Source of the DNA: Macrotis lagotis
Taxonomy: Eukaryota; Chordata; Mammalia; Peramelemorphia; Peramelidae
DNA length: 64,000 nt
Reading direction: 5' to 3'
Assembly (NCBI RefSeq): GCF_037893015.1
Contig: NC_133658.1
Coordinates: 14,641,561-14,705,560, forward strand
Part shown: positions 10,983-24,300 of the stretch, one piece after another
Layout: every line of letters starts with the position of its first letter
How positions within the stretch are numbered: the first letter of the stretch is position 1
Position numbers and translations under genes: made by a program
The notes under the pieces: generated by a model
What the model was told of the DNA's origin: nothing
The model's input: the letters and a program-made list of their open reading frames with translations, nothing else
The model's database searches: none

Positions 10983-11765
10983 GGGCTGAAGGTCAATTAA
11001 TATTCTCCTAAGAAGTTCTACTTCTCTCTGGGTTAGAATCTGCTCTTTCTAAGTGTTTCTCCATAGGCTCCCCTTTTCACTGGTTTTGGTTCATTTTTCT
11101 AGGATCTTGTGTTGGGGGGGGTGACTCTCAGAGGTTTGCTTTTGAAGATGCTAGAGGCTTTGTTCATTTGGATTAGCAATTCCAAGGGCCCACCAGTAGG
11201 AAGCACTAGTTGCTTTCTCTGTATTTAGGGCCCTCATCAGCAGGATCTAAGTTGACCTTGACCAATGTGCTGAGCTGTGGGGGGAAGGAGTTCATCACTT
11301 TCTGTTAAGTGAACTCTGTTGACCTTAGGGGTATGGGGTTGTTTATTGTTTGTTCTGGGCAAAGGGCTCTGCTGAAAGTGTGGAGCTCAGGTCCCTGACC
11401 CAGCAGGGTTGTTCTCCAGGTGTGCTCTGAAACTCCGTGCTGTAACTCACCCTCCTGTAGCTCCCCTTCTCTCAGCCAAAGACTCCGCTGCTAAAGTTGG
11501 CTCTCGTAGCTGCCACTCACCAAAGTCTCTAGGCTAAGGGTAGCCCTCTGGCTTCCCCTAGTTTCTGTCCCTGCACTGATCCTCTGCTCTTCTCTTCCAG
11601 TCCACCCATAGTCCCCTGGTCTTGGTCGGCGTCCTCCTAGTTTCTCTTTCTGGGTTTTGTCAATCAAATTTCTGTTAAGATGTTTCTTTCATATTGTTTT
11701 TGAGGGGAAAGAGGAGCACTTAACACAGTGCCTGTCTTCTCTCCGCCATCTTGACCTGAATTCCA
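10983..11765 (-). mobile_element. L1 copy B: 5' UTR
   Basis: A GC-richer segment upstream of ORF1 in antisense ends at a YY1-like motif (11743-11753), the usual first bases of L1. The next bases leftward are ordinary L1 5' UTR without open frames. Immediately right of it, ORF1 of HAL1-like copy A resumes, so 11765 is taken as the 5' end of copy B. Confidence 0.65.
11743..11753 (-). promoter_or_regulatory. YY1-like site at L1 5' end
   Basis: CCGCCATCTTG on the plus strand is CAAGATGGCGG on the L1 strand, a perfect YY1-type core. It lies within about 25 bases of the inferred L1 start. In human L1 a YY1 site at this place directs correct initiation; the same role here is inferred. Confidence 0.55.
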
Positions 11766-13095
11766 AATCTGCCTTTCAAGGTATTCTTCTTCTCATTTGC
11801 CTTTTGGGTTGCTTCCCCATGTTTTTTAACATGTTATTTTTCTTCAGTATTTTTTCATATCTCTTACACCAAGTCACTGACTTGGTTTTCGTGATTTATC
11901 TGCATCATTTTTATTTCTCTGCCCAATTTTTCCTCTACCTCCCTTATTTGCTTTCAAATGTCTGTCCTGAGCTCATCTAAAGCCCAAGCCCACTTCCTAT
12001 TTCTCTAGGCTCAATTGCATTCAAAAATTTTTACTATGTCATCTTCTGAGTCTGTATTATTATTATTATTATTATTATTATTTTGTTTTTGCAAGGAAAT
12101 GTGGTTAATCAACTTGCTCAAGGCCACACAGCTAGGTAATTATTAAGTGTCTGAAGTTTGATTTGAACTCAGGTCCTCCTGACTCCAGAGCTAGTGCTCT
12201 ATTCTCCACACCACCTAGCTGCTCCTGAATGTGTATTTTGATCTGCTGTGGGACCAAAGTAATTTTCTATGGTCAGATTCTTCTTTTTTCTGTTGTTTAC
12301 TCATTTTCTCAGCATATGACTAATTTATCACACTTTCAAAGTTTGGGGGGGAAGGGATTGGGACACCCCACAGAGACTTAAATTCCTCCAAGTTGTTATG
12401 AGTCTCTTACTGCTCTCTTGCCTGTGCTCTGGTCTGTGGATGGCTATAAACCGTCCCCTCTGTCCTGGGGTCATGAGGAGGGTTCCTTCTCCTCTATAAT
12501 AGTAGGGGTCCCAAACTGGACCTTGGATGTGAGTGTGGGGAAACAGCAGTTTCCTGCCCCTTGCAATAACAGAGGGAGTTCTACTGCCTTTCCCCAAACT
12601 TTGACAGTCTGTGAGTTGAGTGCTCTGTAAGTGCTAGGTAGTTCTTTAGATTCCTGCTATGGATTCCCACCTCAGGCTGCTGTGAGGCTGGTGCTGGCTC
12701 AGGTTCTTGCCCACTCTGGTGAGGCAGAGTTCTCTCATTGCCACTTCCAGCTGCCCTTGGCAATCCCTGGGCCAAGAAATCTGGAAACCCCTCCCTCTGC
12801 CACGGACCGAGGCAACCCCAAGGACCCAGGTGTCTTGTGGGCTGTTCCTGGAAGGCTGAACCTGGATTGCTCCAGCCTGGCTGCACTTCAGCTCTTTCCA
12901 GCCCCTAGTCCTGGTGAAACAGACCTTTCCTATGAGGTTCTAAGTTGTCTTGGACAGACAAATTGTATTGCTCAGACTTTCTGTGGGTTCTGGCTCTCTA
13001 CATTTTGGCTAGAGCCATAATTTGATGACTTTTGGAGTTTTGTGGGGATGAGGTTCCAGGAATTCCTGTCCTCATGCCATCATTTTGACTGTACC
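11766..13095 (-). mobile_element. HAL1-like copy A: ORF1 N-terminus and 5' UTR
   Basis: Antisense coiled-coil codons at 11766-12040 (in sense: KKNTLKGRF, EVEEKLGREIKMMQINHENQVSDLV) join logically to the ORF1 part ending at 9337. The AAAGrCAGATTTG context is present at both edges of the intervening insertion. From about 12226 the 5' UTR follows and is co-linear with 56.65-57.45 kb: shared blocks include 'tttctgtggrttctg' and 'ttggctagarycat'. The 5' end is near 'catgccatcattttgac' at 13075-13091. Open frames in this GC-richer UTR are not genes. Confidence 0.65.
12059..12225 (-). mobile_element. WSINE1-like SINE with (TTA)n tail
   Basis: Antisense SINE whose tail is a (TTA)n run at about 12059-12082. 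'aaggccacacagctagg' is at 12121 and the 5' end 'ccacctagctgctcc' at 12210-12225. The flanks tgagtctgtatt (12047-12058) and tgaatgtgtatt (12226-12237) form a TSD with two mismatches. Confidence 0.85.
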
Positions 13096-13166
13096 CCTTT
13101 ATAGTTCCAAATCTTGTTTTTGAAGGATCAAATCATAAACAGATGTCTATGCTTTATAGGAATTTA

Positions 13167-13216
<50 letters not shown>

Positions 13217-14660
13217 CATTCAAGGAATTATTTTTAGACTTTTCCCCCTTGCTTATATTGTCTGTGTATACCTGTATGTGAATATCTATGTATATGGTTC
13301 TTTAATATTATTTTGGCGGAGATACAAGAAAGAAGGCCACTGAGGACTGTTATTTGCATAATAGTATTTTCATCTTCTAACAAATGACTATCTCCTAAAA
13401 TATAATTTTAAAAAGATGGTGGATAACTGAGAATTGCCCTTGGGTACAAAAGCAGGAACTGAACCAACAGCAGGCACCTGTTCCCAGTGGGTACTTGGCT
13501 CTAGCTGTTCTTTTGCCAGAAGCTGAGCTGCTCATTTTGATGGAAATGATTATGACAAGTTCTTCTCTCCTTTTCCACAACTGACTTTCTTCCTTCTCAA
13601 AGACATTTAACAAATTAGGGCAAATGAGTAGGAGGCAATGATCAATGGAACTAAATGGATGATGCCCCAGGACATTTGTCTGCCTGCATGAGAGTGTCTG
13701 GTTGCATTATGTCCCAGATTTGTTTATATCTACATGCATATTGATATAAATATGCTCTCTTGCCAGTGGAGTTGGATTAATTGCATAGTCATCATAGACT
13801 CAGCTTTCCAGTAAAGCCAGAATGGTGCCCTCTGTGCTTAGGATAACTGGGACCAGGAAGGAAACAGCCCTAACTGTAAAAAGGGTCACAAAAATACTAT
13901 AATGTAAGGCATTTGTTTTTTGTCAAATGTCACAAAAAATTCTTGTTTGAGAAACTGAACTGTTTTATCATGTTCATCTGTTGCCTTTAAATGACAGGAA
14001 TTTCAACTGATGATTTCTTCTATTTCTTTTAGTGTTTAAGGGATTAAAATTACAAGGTCAACGTGGAGACAAATGATCAAAAAAAGGGGGAAAAAGCACA
14101 GGGGGAAATCCCAAATTTTCCAGAACAAAACTGCAAATTTTTTTAATCAACAAAGAATACTTAATATTTCCCTAATTTGTGTGTGTTTAAGTTTAAATGG
14201 TCAAGGATTTTTGTTATTGATAATTATGATAGGTAGACCTTATCATCCTCTGCTCTACCTTCCCCTCTATCCTTTTATCCCCCGTTTGTACCTGCAACTA
14301 CTGTAATGGAAGACAGAAGTAAGGTGACAATCAGATTTGAGACATGTTGGCCACCAATTGTTTCCCAATGAAGGGGCAGAAAGCAGAACTTTGTTGCTAA
14401 ACAGAACGGCAAGGTCACATCCACAAAGAAAAGTAAAGGATGAAAGCTTTATGAGTCTTGGCTGATGGACTAGTGAGGTTTAGCCCATGGGAAAAAGAAG
14501 ACAGCAGGAGGAAGATATATCTGTTTTCAACTATTTAAGTTGTATGCTGTCACAAGAAGAAAAGAATTAGATTTGTTTAGCCTGAACACTGAAAGTCATA
14601 TTAGGACAAAGGATGGAAATTTCAGAGGCATATTCTCCTACTAGAAGGAATACACAGAAG
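13096..14660. other. Mostly unique DNA with a (TA)n tract
   Basis: Apart from (TA)n at 13169-13215, no repeat family is recognised here. A consensus octamer ATTTGCAT lies at about 13353. A 'gattaattgcatagtcatc' segment is at about 13774. Short open frames lack any recognisable domain. It could hold conserved noncoding sequence, which cannot be judged from one genome. Confidence 0.4.
13169..13215. repeat. (TA)n microsatellite
   Basis: About 23 uninterrupted AT units. Confidence 0.97.
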
Positions 14661-15010
14661 CCTCAGAGATATTGTAGTTTCATTTCCAGATAACTGCAAT
14701 AAAGCAAATATCACAATTAAGTGACTGACATGATTTTTAGTGTACCTGTACATTTAAATTTCTACTTTCAATAAACTGTATCCAATAAATATAGAATAAT
14801 ACTATATCTAAAAACGATTGTACCAAAATTATTGATACAAAGTTCTATCATCCAACACTTCTAAAAATTAGAGTCCTACCTTGATCTCAATGCTGCTGAC
14901 TGATCAGTCCAGTTTTTACTGAAGGCTGGGGTACCAGTAGTACTTTTCAAAAATAAGACAAAAATCATATTTGACTCATAAATAGATTTTTCTTTTCATT
15001 GGAATACTTA
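14661..15010 (+). mobile_element. Tigger-like (pogo) DNA transposon fragment
   Basis: The blocks 'gagatattgtagtttcatttcc', 'gcaataaagcaaatatcac', 'gctgctgactgatcagtcc' and 'actgaaggctggggta' follow, in order, the terminal region of the mammalian Tigger1-type element as I recall it. The aataagacaa block near 14953 comes next. The orientation shown is the one in which that terminus starts at left. It is strongly diverged, has no transposase frame and carries several small deletions. The call rests on recalled sequence. Confidence 0.55.
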
Positions 15011-15110
15011 GAAGAAATGGTTAGGTTATTACTTCTAGTATGTTTATTTAGTATTTTACTTCCCTTTGTTATGTGTAAAAAATATTTTACCATTTCTCTT
15101 TACCACTTCG
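15011..15110. other. Short unassigned stretch
   Basis: AT-rich, nothing recognised. Confidence 0.3.
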
Positions 15111-16130
15111 ATTTCTAAATGCTTTATCTTTCTTCATTCCTTCCTCAAGCTCCCTGAGAATTCAAATAATTTTGTAGTTGTACATGTAGATTCATGCAAA
15201 ACATTTCCATAATAGTCATCTTGTGAAAGAAATAGAAAGGTCCCCCAAAGAAATACCCTTGGGAAGAAAGCAAAGCTAAAAAAAGGTATTTCAATTGATA
15301 TTCAGGCATCATCACTTTTTTGTTTATGTTTTGTTTTATTATTTTTTCCCCTTTAGGCATGGATAGGACTTTTCATCATAAATCCTTCCGATTCATCAAG
15401 TATCATTGTATTTCTGAAAATGTCCAAGTCATTTACAACTGATTATCCTACAACATTTTTGCAACTTTAAGAAATTTCACCAAATTTGCTTCAGGTCATG
15501 ATTTAAGAGCCCATGCTGCTCATCCTTTCTTATACAACAATCATATTCCATCACAATCACACACCACAATTTGTTGAACCATTCCCCAATTAATTGGCAT
15601 GCTCTAAATTTTCAATTCTTTGACACCAGAAAAGAATATTTATAAGTATTTGTATACATCTCTGTAGCTTTTTTTCTTTTTGATATTTTATTTTAAGATA
15701 AGAAACTGGAAGTGGTATTGCTGGGTCACAGGTTATATGTAATTTTATTGTTCCAAATTGGGCAGAGTTTCAATTTTCTCTAGAGAGGGATTAAATCAGT
15801 TCACAACTCCACCAACAGTACATTAATGTCTCCCCCACACACACATCTCTTGCACAATTTGTCATTTTTCCTTTTCTTTCCTATTAGTCAATTTAGTAGG
15901 CATGAGGTTGTTCTTATTTTGATTTGCATTTCTTCTCCAATCAATAGCGATTAAGAGCATTTTATATGATTATATAGAAAGATTTTATTTCTTTATATGA
16001 AAACTATATAACTTGAAAATTTATCAATTGGGGAATGATTCACTTTTAATAAATTTTATTCATTTATCCATGTTTGAGAAATAAGATCTTAAAGAAATTT
16101 GCTTCACAACTTTTTTCCCTGATTGCTAAC
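15111..16130 (-). mobile_element. L1 3' UTR and ORF2 C-terminus (antisense)
   Basis: In antisense: a 3' UTR block ('aacatttccataatagtcatcttgtgaaag' near 15200) and then the ORF2 C-terminal region. It contains the complement of the conserved 'agagaaatgcaaat' block near 15930-15945 and of 'ccattccccaattaattgg' at 15578-15597. At about 16130 the sequence jumps to an inter-ORF region, so the endonuclease and RT are missing. Confidence 0.7.
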
Positions 16131-16700
16131 TGTATTTTCCAACATACTGCCTCCTTCCCCCATTTTTTTCTATTTTTGCCCTCCTTTCAATCTATCCTTC
16201 CTTCCTCAAAAGTGTTGTTTCAGCCTACTCTCTTCCATAGTTGGCCCTACTATCATTTCACCATTATCTTATCCCTTTTACCTCCTACATCCTTCGGTAG
16301 TAAAATAGATTACTATACCCAATTAAGTGTTACTGTTTTCTTAAGTCATTTCTAAATAACCTCATTTACTCTACTTAATCACACCCCCCTTCCCCTCCAC
16401 TGTAAAAGCTTTTTCTTGACTTTTTCAAATGTAAGATTCCTTTTGCTTTCATGTTCTCCCAGTATTTTCCTCTCTCACCCCCTAATTTTGTTATTTTTTG
16501 AGCTATCATCCCCTCGTCTGTGTTTATATATACACTTCTAACTATTCAAATACTGAGAAAGATTTTTTTTCAGTCATAAATATCATCCTGCCATAAGTTC
16601 CTTATGCTTTCCATTTCCTTTTGATGCCTCTCTTGTGTCTTGTATTTCAAGATTAAGATTTCTTTTCAGCTTGTCTTTCATCAATAATTCTTGAAAGTCA
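16131..16700 (-). mobile_element. L1 inter-ORF region (antisense)
   Basis: Pyrimidine-rich in the plus sense. 'cctcaaaagtgttgttt' and 'ttaagtgttactgttttcttaa' match the spacer downstream of ORF1 in the other antisense L1s here. No open frame is credible. Confidence 0.6.
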
Positions 16701-17700
16701 TCGATTTCATTATGACCCTTCTTTTCATGAAGGATTATATTCAGTTTTGTGGGTTAGATGATTATTTAGTTGTAATCCCAGCTCCTTTGCTCTCTGAAAT
16801 ATTGTATTTTAATCCCTCTGATCCTTCAGTGCAGAAGGTGCTAAATCCTGTGTGATCCTACGTGTGGTTTCCTGATCCCTGAACTGATTTTTTTTAGTGT
16901 TGCTTGCAATATTTTCTCCTTGATTGGGAGCTCTGGAATTTGGTTAAAATATCTTGGAATGTTTTAATTTTAGGATCTCTTTTCAGAGATGATCAATATA
17001 TTTTTTCAATGACTATTTTAGCCTCTAACTCTACAATATCAGAAAAATTTTCTTTGACAATTTCTTGAAAGGTGATGTATAGGATCTTGTTTTAATTTTC
17101 ATTCATGATTTTTAGGGAGTCCTGTAATTAAAATTTTTTCCCTTGGATCTTTTTTCCAGGTCTCAGAATGTCTTCTAGGTTTTCTTTTTCATTTTCTGTT
17201 TGTTTTATTGGTTTTTCATTTTTCATAAAGTCATTAGCTTCCATTTGATCAGTTGTATTTTCTAATCTATGATTTTCTTCTTATTTTGTTCCTCCCTTTC
17301 CATGTGGTCAATTCCATTTTATAAGAAGCTTTTTTTTAACTTCAGTGAAATTTTGTGCTTCTTTTTTCCATTTAGCCGATTCTGTTTAAAAACGTAGTCT
17401 TCATCTCATTGATTTTTTGGACCTTTTTACCAGCTGTCTGTTTTTAAAAGGATTATTTGTGTCAATATTTTGAGCCAGTCTCCTTTACCAAAATGTTTGC
17501 CCCCTTTTTTTATGATTTTCTCCTCTCACTTTCATTTATCTTCCCAATTTTCTTCTACCTTTCTTAAGTGATTTTTGAAATGATTTTTGAATTCTTCCAT
17601 GACCAGAAATTAATTCACATTTTTCTTGGAGGTTTTGGACATAGGAGTTTTAATTTTGTTTTCTTATGAGTGTTCTTATCTTCCTTTGACCCCTTATTTT
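16701..17700 (-). mobile_element. Degenerate L1 ORF1 (antisense)
   Basis: Antisense reading gives the C-terminal domain near 16740-16870. RRM traces, including the complement of 'gacctggaaaaaagatcc', lie near 17145-17165. A long K/E/L-rich coiled coil spans 17200-17690. Stops are dense. Together with the neighbours it forms an L1 that lacks most of ORF2. Confidence 0.6.
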
Positions 17701-18335
17701 CAATTATTTGCCTGTTTTCCTAAGTCACTTTCTAGCACTCTGCTTCCCAGGTGGAGGATACATGGTCTTAAGTTTCACTGGATTTGTGCAGTTGTTTTCA
17801 GATAAAGTGTTCAAATCTTCCAAGGTGGTGTTATCTGAGAGAGGTGTTTAATCCTCTTCTAGCCTGTTCTTTGGTCATTGAGTGGCCATAAGCACTCCCC
17901 TCTTCACTGAAACTTGTGAGGAGGGTCACTGCTTCTCTGGGGCACCAAGCTATGGTGCACTAATACTTCTCCTAGTCCTTGGACTGCCACCCAGACAACT
18001 AGCAAAGACACTCCTATAGTTGACTCCCTTACAATGTGAAGTTTGAAATCTCATGAAGAACTATTTCTTTTACTGATTCAGTTGATCCAGGACCTGGTCC
18101 TAGTTTTCTAGTCTACACTGGCATGGCCTAAGCAGGACTGCTCTCCTTTCTCATCTGGTGCAACAGACGTTTCCTGAAGAATTTTCCAGATTTCAGCTTG
18201 GAAAATTGTCTCATTCCAACTTTTTTGTGGTTTATGTCACTCTAGAATTTGTTCAGAGTCATTACTTAATTGTATTTGGAGGGCACTAAGGGAGAACTCA
18301 GGGAAGTCCCTGTTTTTACTCTTCCATCTTAACTC
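17701..18335 (-). mobile_element. L1 5' UTR (antisense)
   Basis: A GC-richer block with 'tgagtggccataagc' near 17880 and 'cagacgtttcctgaagaat' near 18165 is similar in layout to the UTRs at 12.3-13.1 kb. The 5' end is near 'cttccatcttaactcc' at about 18323, a weakened YY1-like site. Confidence 0.55.
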
Positions 18336-19181
18336 CAAGTCCATTTTAGCTTTATTAATTGAACTAATTTCAATAATATGTATCAAAAAATAAGTGGGCC
18401 CAAAGAAAGTGAAAGAGATAATAGAGGTAAAGCTAGTCAGTGGAGCACTCAAAACAGACAAATCATTCATCAATTGACTTTATTATTGTATATAGGCATT
18501 CTTAGTGACATCCCAAAACAATTATAATAATAACATCAAAGATCACTGATCACACATCATCACAATGGATAAAAAAAATTAAAAAATTTGAATTATTTCA
18601 AGAATCACTAAAATATGAAACAGAAACAGTGTGAGCCCATGTGGGAAAAAAATGGTGCTAATAGATTACTTGGATGCAGGGTTCTCACAAAATTTTATTT
18701 TGATTAAATTGTACTATCTGTCTGAGTCAATAAAATGAAGCATAATTAAATGAGATATACTTGAAGATGGAAATCTTCACCTACATTTGAGTATTTCAAC
18801 AATGGAATAACTTGTCTCCTAGGACATAGAACTTTGCAAGACATTTGAATGGGAAAAATGATATTTTGAGGGTATATTTTGAGAGGATTTGTAATTAAAT
18901 ATGGGCTATGATGCATAACTCTTCCTAAATTTTAGTTCTTGGATTATGGAATATGAATTATTTTCTTCAGTTCTCAAGAATACATAGAAAATATAGAATC
19001 ACAAAATGCTATAAATAGAAGAGATCAGAGAGGAGGTATAATATGCCCAGGGGTTATGAAACTTATGTGTCTGTGTGTATTGTGTCTTTGCCTCTTTGTG
19101 TCAGTAAAATAATTTGTCAGTCTGATGAAGCTGTTGGAGTTCTGAAAGCATTCTAATATTTTGTTAAAAATTAGTGAAAAT
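18336..19181. other. Unassigned AT-rich DNA
   Basis: No coding or repeat similarity is recognised. Low-complexity A/T words predominate. Confidence 0.35.
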
Positions 19182-19327
19182 TATGGGCGGCTAGGTGGTG
19201 CAGTGGATAAAGCACTGGCCCTGGAGTCAGGAGTACCTGGGTTCAAATCTGGTCTCAGACAATAATTACCTAGCTTTGTGGCCTTGGGCAAGACACTTAA
19301 CCCCATTTGCCTTGCAAAAACCTAAAA
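19182..19327 (+). mobile_element. WSINE1-like SINE, well preserved, 16-bp TSD
   Basis: Starts gggcggctaggtggtgcag, with a pol III A-box-like segment at about 19190-19209 and a B box ggttcaaatc at 19240-19249. It ends with the L1-type tail ccttgcaaaaacctaaaaa. aaaaattagtgaaaat is repeated at 19166-19181 and 19328-19343. It lacks the 'cacttaataatt' stretch of the other copies (an internal deletion of a few bases). Confidence 0.92.
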
Positions 19328-19343
19328 AAAAATTAGTGAAAAT

Positions 19344-20030
19344 AAGGCGGAGTCAAAATACAGAGAAGAGAGGGATGTCTTTAACATCTCCAGGCTTCTC
19401 TTAGAAATAAAGTTAATTAATCCACTAAACAGATTTGGGAATAATAGCACCCATAAAAGAACAGAATTGGATTTTTAAATCTTAAGGTATCAGGGAAAGA
19501 CTTCAGACCAGATCTGTATCACTAGGCTGAAGGGGGAGTGTGGTACAGTTCAGGGAGCAAAGGTGAGACCAGAGAACAATGACTAGCACAGATGGGTGGG
19601 TGTAGAGAAGTTCAAGAGGAGGCTCTCAGTTGCAACAAAAATCTATGACCAAGGACCTGGGTCTTGGTTCAGCAGGCCAATAATGCAGCAGGCCATCTGG
19701 GAGGGCTCCAATACAGGTGGCACAGAAGCTGTGTACAACTGACACAATTGGGCTGAATGACCTCAGTCCAGTAAAGCCAGTGGCTAGCATTCCCAGTGCA
19801 TAAGGTCTGTAAGTGGAACCTTCCCCCATCACAAGAATCTTGGAACAGCACCATTGTGACATAGGAGCAGAGTACAAAATGTGCAAGAAAAGTTAGGAAA
19901 AAACTGTGATGATAGAATGATATTATGCAAATACAGACAATCAAACATAATCTCATAAGAGGATGGCAGAAAATAAAATACTACATGTGAAACTCTAGAT
20001 GGGAATATGAATTGGTTTTTCAGTCCAAAG
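19344..20030 (+). mobile_element. L1 5' UTR (sense)
   Basis: Starts with 'aaggcggagtcaaaat', a degraded L1 5' end, then GC-richer UTR sequence containing 'ggacctgggtcttggttcagcag' near 19654. Minus-strand open frames here have no recognisable domain. Confidence 0.5.
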
Positions 20031-20345
20031 AAAACCTCTTAGAATAGTTTAGATAAGATTTTAATAATCAAGTAGAAAGATAGGTAAAAGAAATGTGAGA
20101 GAAATTCAACACCTTACAAAAGGAATTTAAAAAATGGACTCAAGAATTCAACTGCCTTAAGAATATTGAGAAAATGGAAAAAAAAACTTCAAAAACAAAA
20201 CTTGGAAAACTGAAAAAGAAAACAACTCCTTTAAAATATAATTAGAATAATAGGAAAAGAAAGCAGGTGTTTAAAAATAAAATCAGTCAAGCAAAAGAAA
20301 AAAAAGAAGAAAGTAGATAATACCTCAATAGAAAGGAAAATAGAT
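20031..20345 (+). mobile_element. L1 ORF1 coiled-coil fragment (sense)
   Basis: A-rich, K/E/N-coding sequence with 'caccttacaaaaggaatttaaaaaatgg' at about 20111 and 'gaaaactgaaaaagaaaac' at about 20204. This is the pattern of the ORF1 coiled coil. It stops at an antisense L1 3' end. Confidence 0.55.
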
Positions 20346-21130
20346 CCAGGAAATATTATTATTTTTTCTATTAATATGTTTATCTATCTTTTATTCAACA
20401 ACTTGCAATAGTAGATTTCACCAATTTTTTTGCAAAGTTTTAAGTTTTATATTTTTCTGCTTCCTTCCCTTTCCTTTCCTACTGACAGAAAGAAATCTAA
20501 GTTTTACATATGCAATTATGATAATCATAGATACATATTAATCCTATTGCAAAAGAAAACTAAAATCCAAATAGAAGAAAAAAAACATCCCAAACAAGAA
20601 AAAAAGACATAAATTCATAAGACTATATATAAAAATTGAAGCTAGTAGACTTTAGTAGTCATTCAGTCTACGGTTCCCTTTCTGAATATGGATCACATTT
20701 TCCATCACAAGGTTTTGAGAATTGTCCTTAATTGTTGTGCTGTTGACATGAACAAGTCCATCACAGTTGATCATCAACCAATGTTGTCAGTATGTATAAT
20801 GTTCTTCTGGTTCTGCTCATTTCACTCAGCATCAGTACAAGTAAGTCTTTCCAGGCTTCTCTGAAATCGTGTCCCACCTAATTTTGAATATAATAAAACA
20901 CATGTATCACAATTTGTTTTGCCATTCCCCAATTGATGGAAATCCCCTCGATTTTCAATTCTTTGCCACCAAGTAGAGCTCCTATGAAAATTTATGTACA
21001 AATGATGCTTTTTACCCTTTTTCATGATCTCTGCAGCATATAGACCCAGTAGAGGTAGTGTTGGATTAAAAGGGTTCGTGTACTTTTTTGCCTTTCGTCA
21101 TAATTCTAAATTGATCTCCAGAAAGTTTGG
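20346..21130 (-). mobile_element. Nested L1 3' UTR and ORF2 end (antisense)
   Basis: 'ttctggttctgctcatttcactcagcatcag' at about 20806 and 'ccattccccaattgatgg' at about 20922 identify the end of L1 ORF2 in antisense. The 3' UTR (20350-20640) differs from the 5981 and 44001 copies, so it is another subfamily. The right edge meets sense RT sequence at about 21131. Confidence 0.75.
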
Positions 21131-21240
21131 ACCAAACCATCAACAAATATTATATGTAATCGGAGCATTTCCAATAAAATCAGGAGAGAAACAAGGATGA
21201 GCATTATCACCATTACTATTCAATATAGTATTAGAAATAT
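21131..21240 (+). mobile_element. L1 RT fragment (sense), left flank of TEAD4 copy
   Basis: Encodes the RT stretch around 'caggagagaaacaagg' (the SGxKQG motif) to 'ttagaaatattg', where the TEAD4 cDNA begins. ORF2 resumes near 23150 at the next expected RT block. Confidence 0.75.
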
Positions 21241-23116
<1,876 letters not shown>

Positions 23117-23149
23117 CCCCCCCCCAATTACACGTAAAGCTAAGTTTCA
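23117..23149. repeat. Short junction segment, possibly an L1 3' UTR tip
   Basis: A run of nine C followed by 'aattacacgtaaagctaagtttcaac' resembles the complement of a common marsupial L1 3' end. It sits exactly between the TEAD4 3' UTR and resumed L1. Nine A residues follow at 23151-23159 and may be a remnant of the retrocopy's tail. Confidence 0.35.
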
Positions 23150-24300
23150 ACAAAAAAAAATTGAAGGAATGGGAAATGGCAATGAGGAAGCAAAACTTTC
23201 ATTCTTTGAGAATTATATGATGGTATACCTAGAGAACCTGAGAAAATCATCTAAAAAAACTCATTGAAGAAATTTAAAAATTCAGAAAAGTAGCAGGATA
23301 TATAAAAAACTCACATAATTCATCAGCATTTCTAGATATGAACAACAAAGCCCAAGAGTAGGAGACAGAAAGAGACATTCTATTTAAAATAACTGTAATC
23401 TACCTTGCAAGACAAACCCAGAAACTGTATGAACACAATTATAAAGCATTGTTTACCTAAATAAAGTCAGATCTAAATAACTGGGAAATGTCAAATGCTC
23501 ATGATTAAGTCAAGCTAATATAATAAAAATGACAATTCTACTCAAATTAAATTACTTATCCAATGCCTTACCAATCAAAACTTACCAAGCTAAAAAAAAA
23601 AAGTAGTAACAAAATTCATATGGAGCAACAAAAGGGCAAGAATAGCAAGAGAACTGATTAAAAAAAGTGTAAAGGAGGGTGGCCAGGCTCTACCAAATCT
23701 AAAACTGTACTATAATGTGACAGTCATTAAAACTGTCTGTAATTGGTTAATGAATAAAGTAATGGATCAGTGGATTAGGATAGGTTCTAAAGAAGTCACA
23801 GTATATGACTACAGCAATCCACCATTTGACAAATCCAAAGACATCAGGTTCTGGGAAAAGAATTGACTATTTGACAAAAATTTTTGAGAAAACTCTAAAA
23901 TAGCATGGTAAAAATTAGGCATAGATCAATATCTAACTCCCCATACTAAAATAAGGTCAAAATGGGTACAGGATTTAGACATAAAGGGTGACACCATGGA
24001 TAAATTAATAGACCAAGAAATACTCTATCAGATCTATGGAAAAGGGTTAAATTTATGACCAAACATGAATTAGAGCACACTATAAACTGAAAAATTTATG
24101 ATTTTTACTGTATTAAATTAAAAAAAGTTTTTTGCATTAATAAAATAAATGCTTTAAAAATTAGAAGGAAAGCAGAAAGCTGGGAAATAATCTTCATAAG
24201 TAGGAATTCTGATAAAGATCTCATTTCTAAAATATATAGAGAATTGCCTCAAATTTATAAGGTCACATAATTCCCCAACTGATCAACTGGTCAAAGGGTA
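23150..24300 (+). mobile_element. L1 ORF2 RT to C-terminus (sense)
   Basis: Resumes at 'ggaatgggaaatggcaatgagg' and 'gatggtatacctagagaacc' (the RT block just after FADD; here F-E-N-Y-M replaces F-A-D-D-M near 23207). It then passes through the thumb and C-terminal region ('atggatcagtggattagg' 23761; 'acaggatttagacataaagg' about 23968). It ends near 'ccccaactgatcaactgg' at about 24273. Frameshifted. Confidence 0.8.

Noticed and set aside
12418..13020. Several GC-richer open frames of 70-130 codons
   Set aside because: They lie in the L1 5' UTR of copy A, overlap on both strands and share no domain; base composition explains their length.
19182..19327. Possible tRNA gene because of A- and B-box-like sequences
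   Set aside because: The boxes belong to a tRNA-derived SINE with a 3' body, an A tail and a TSD; no cloverleaf is preserved.
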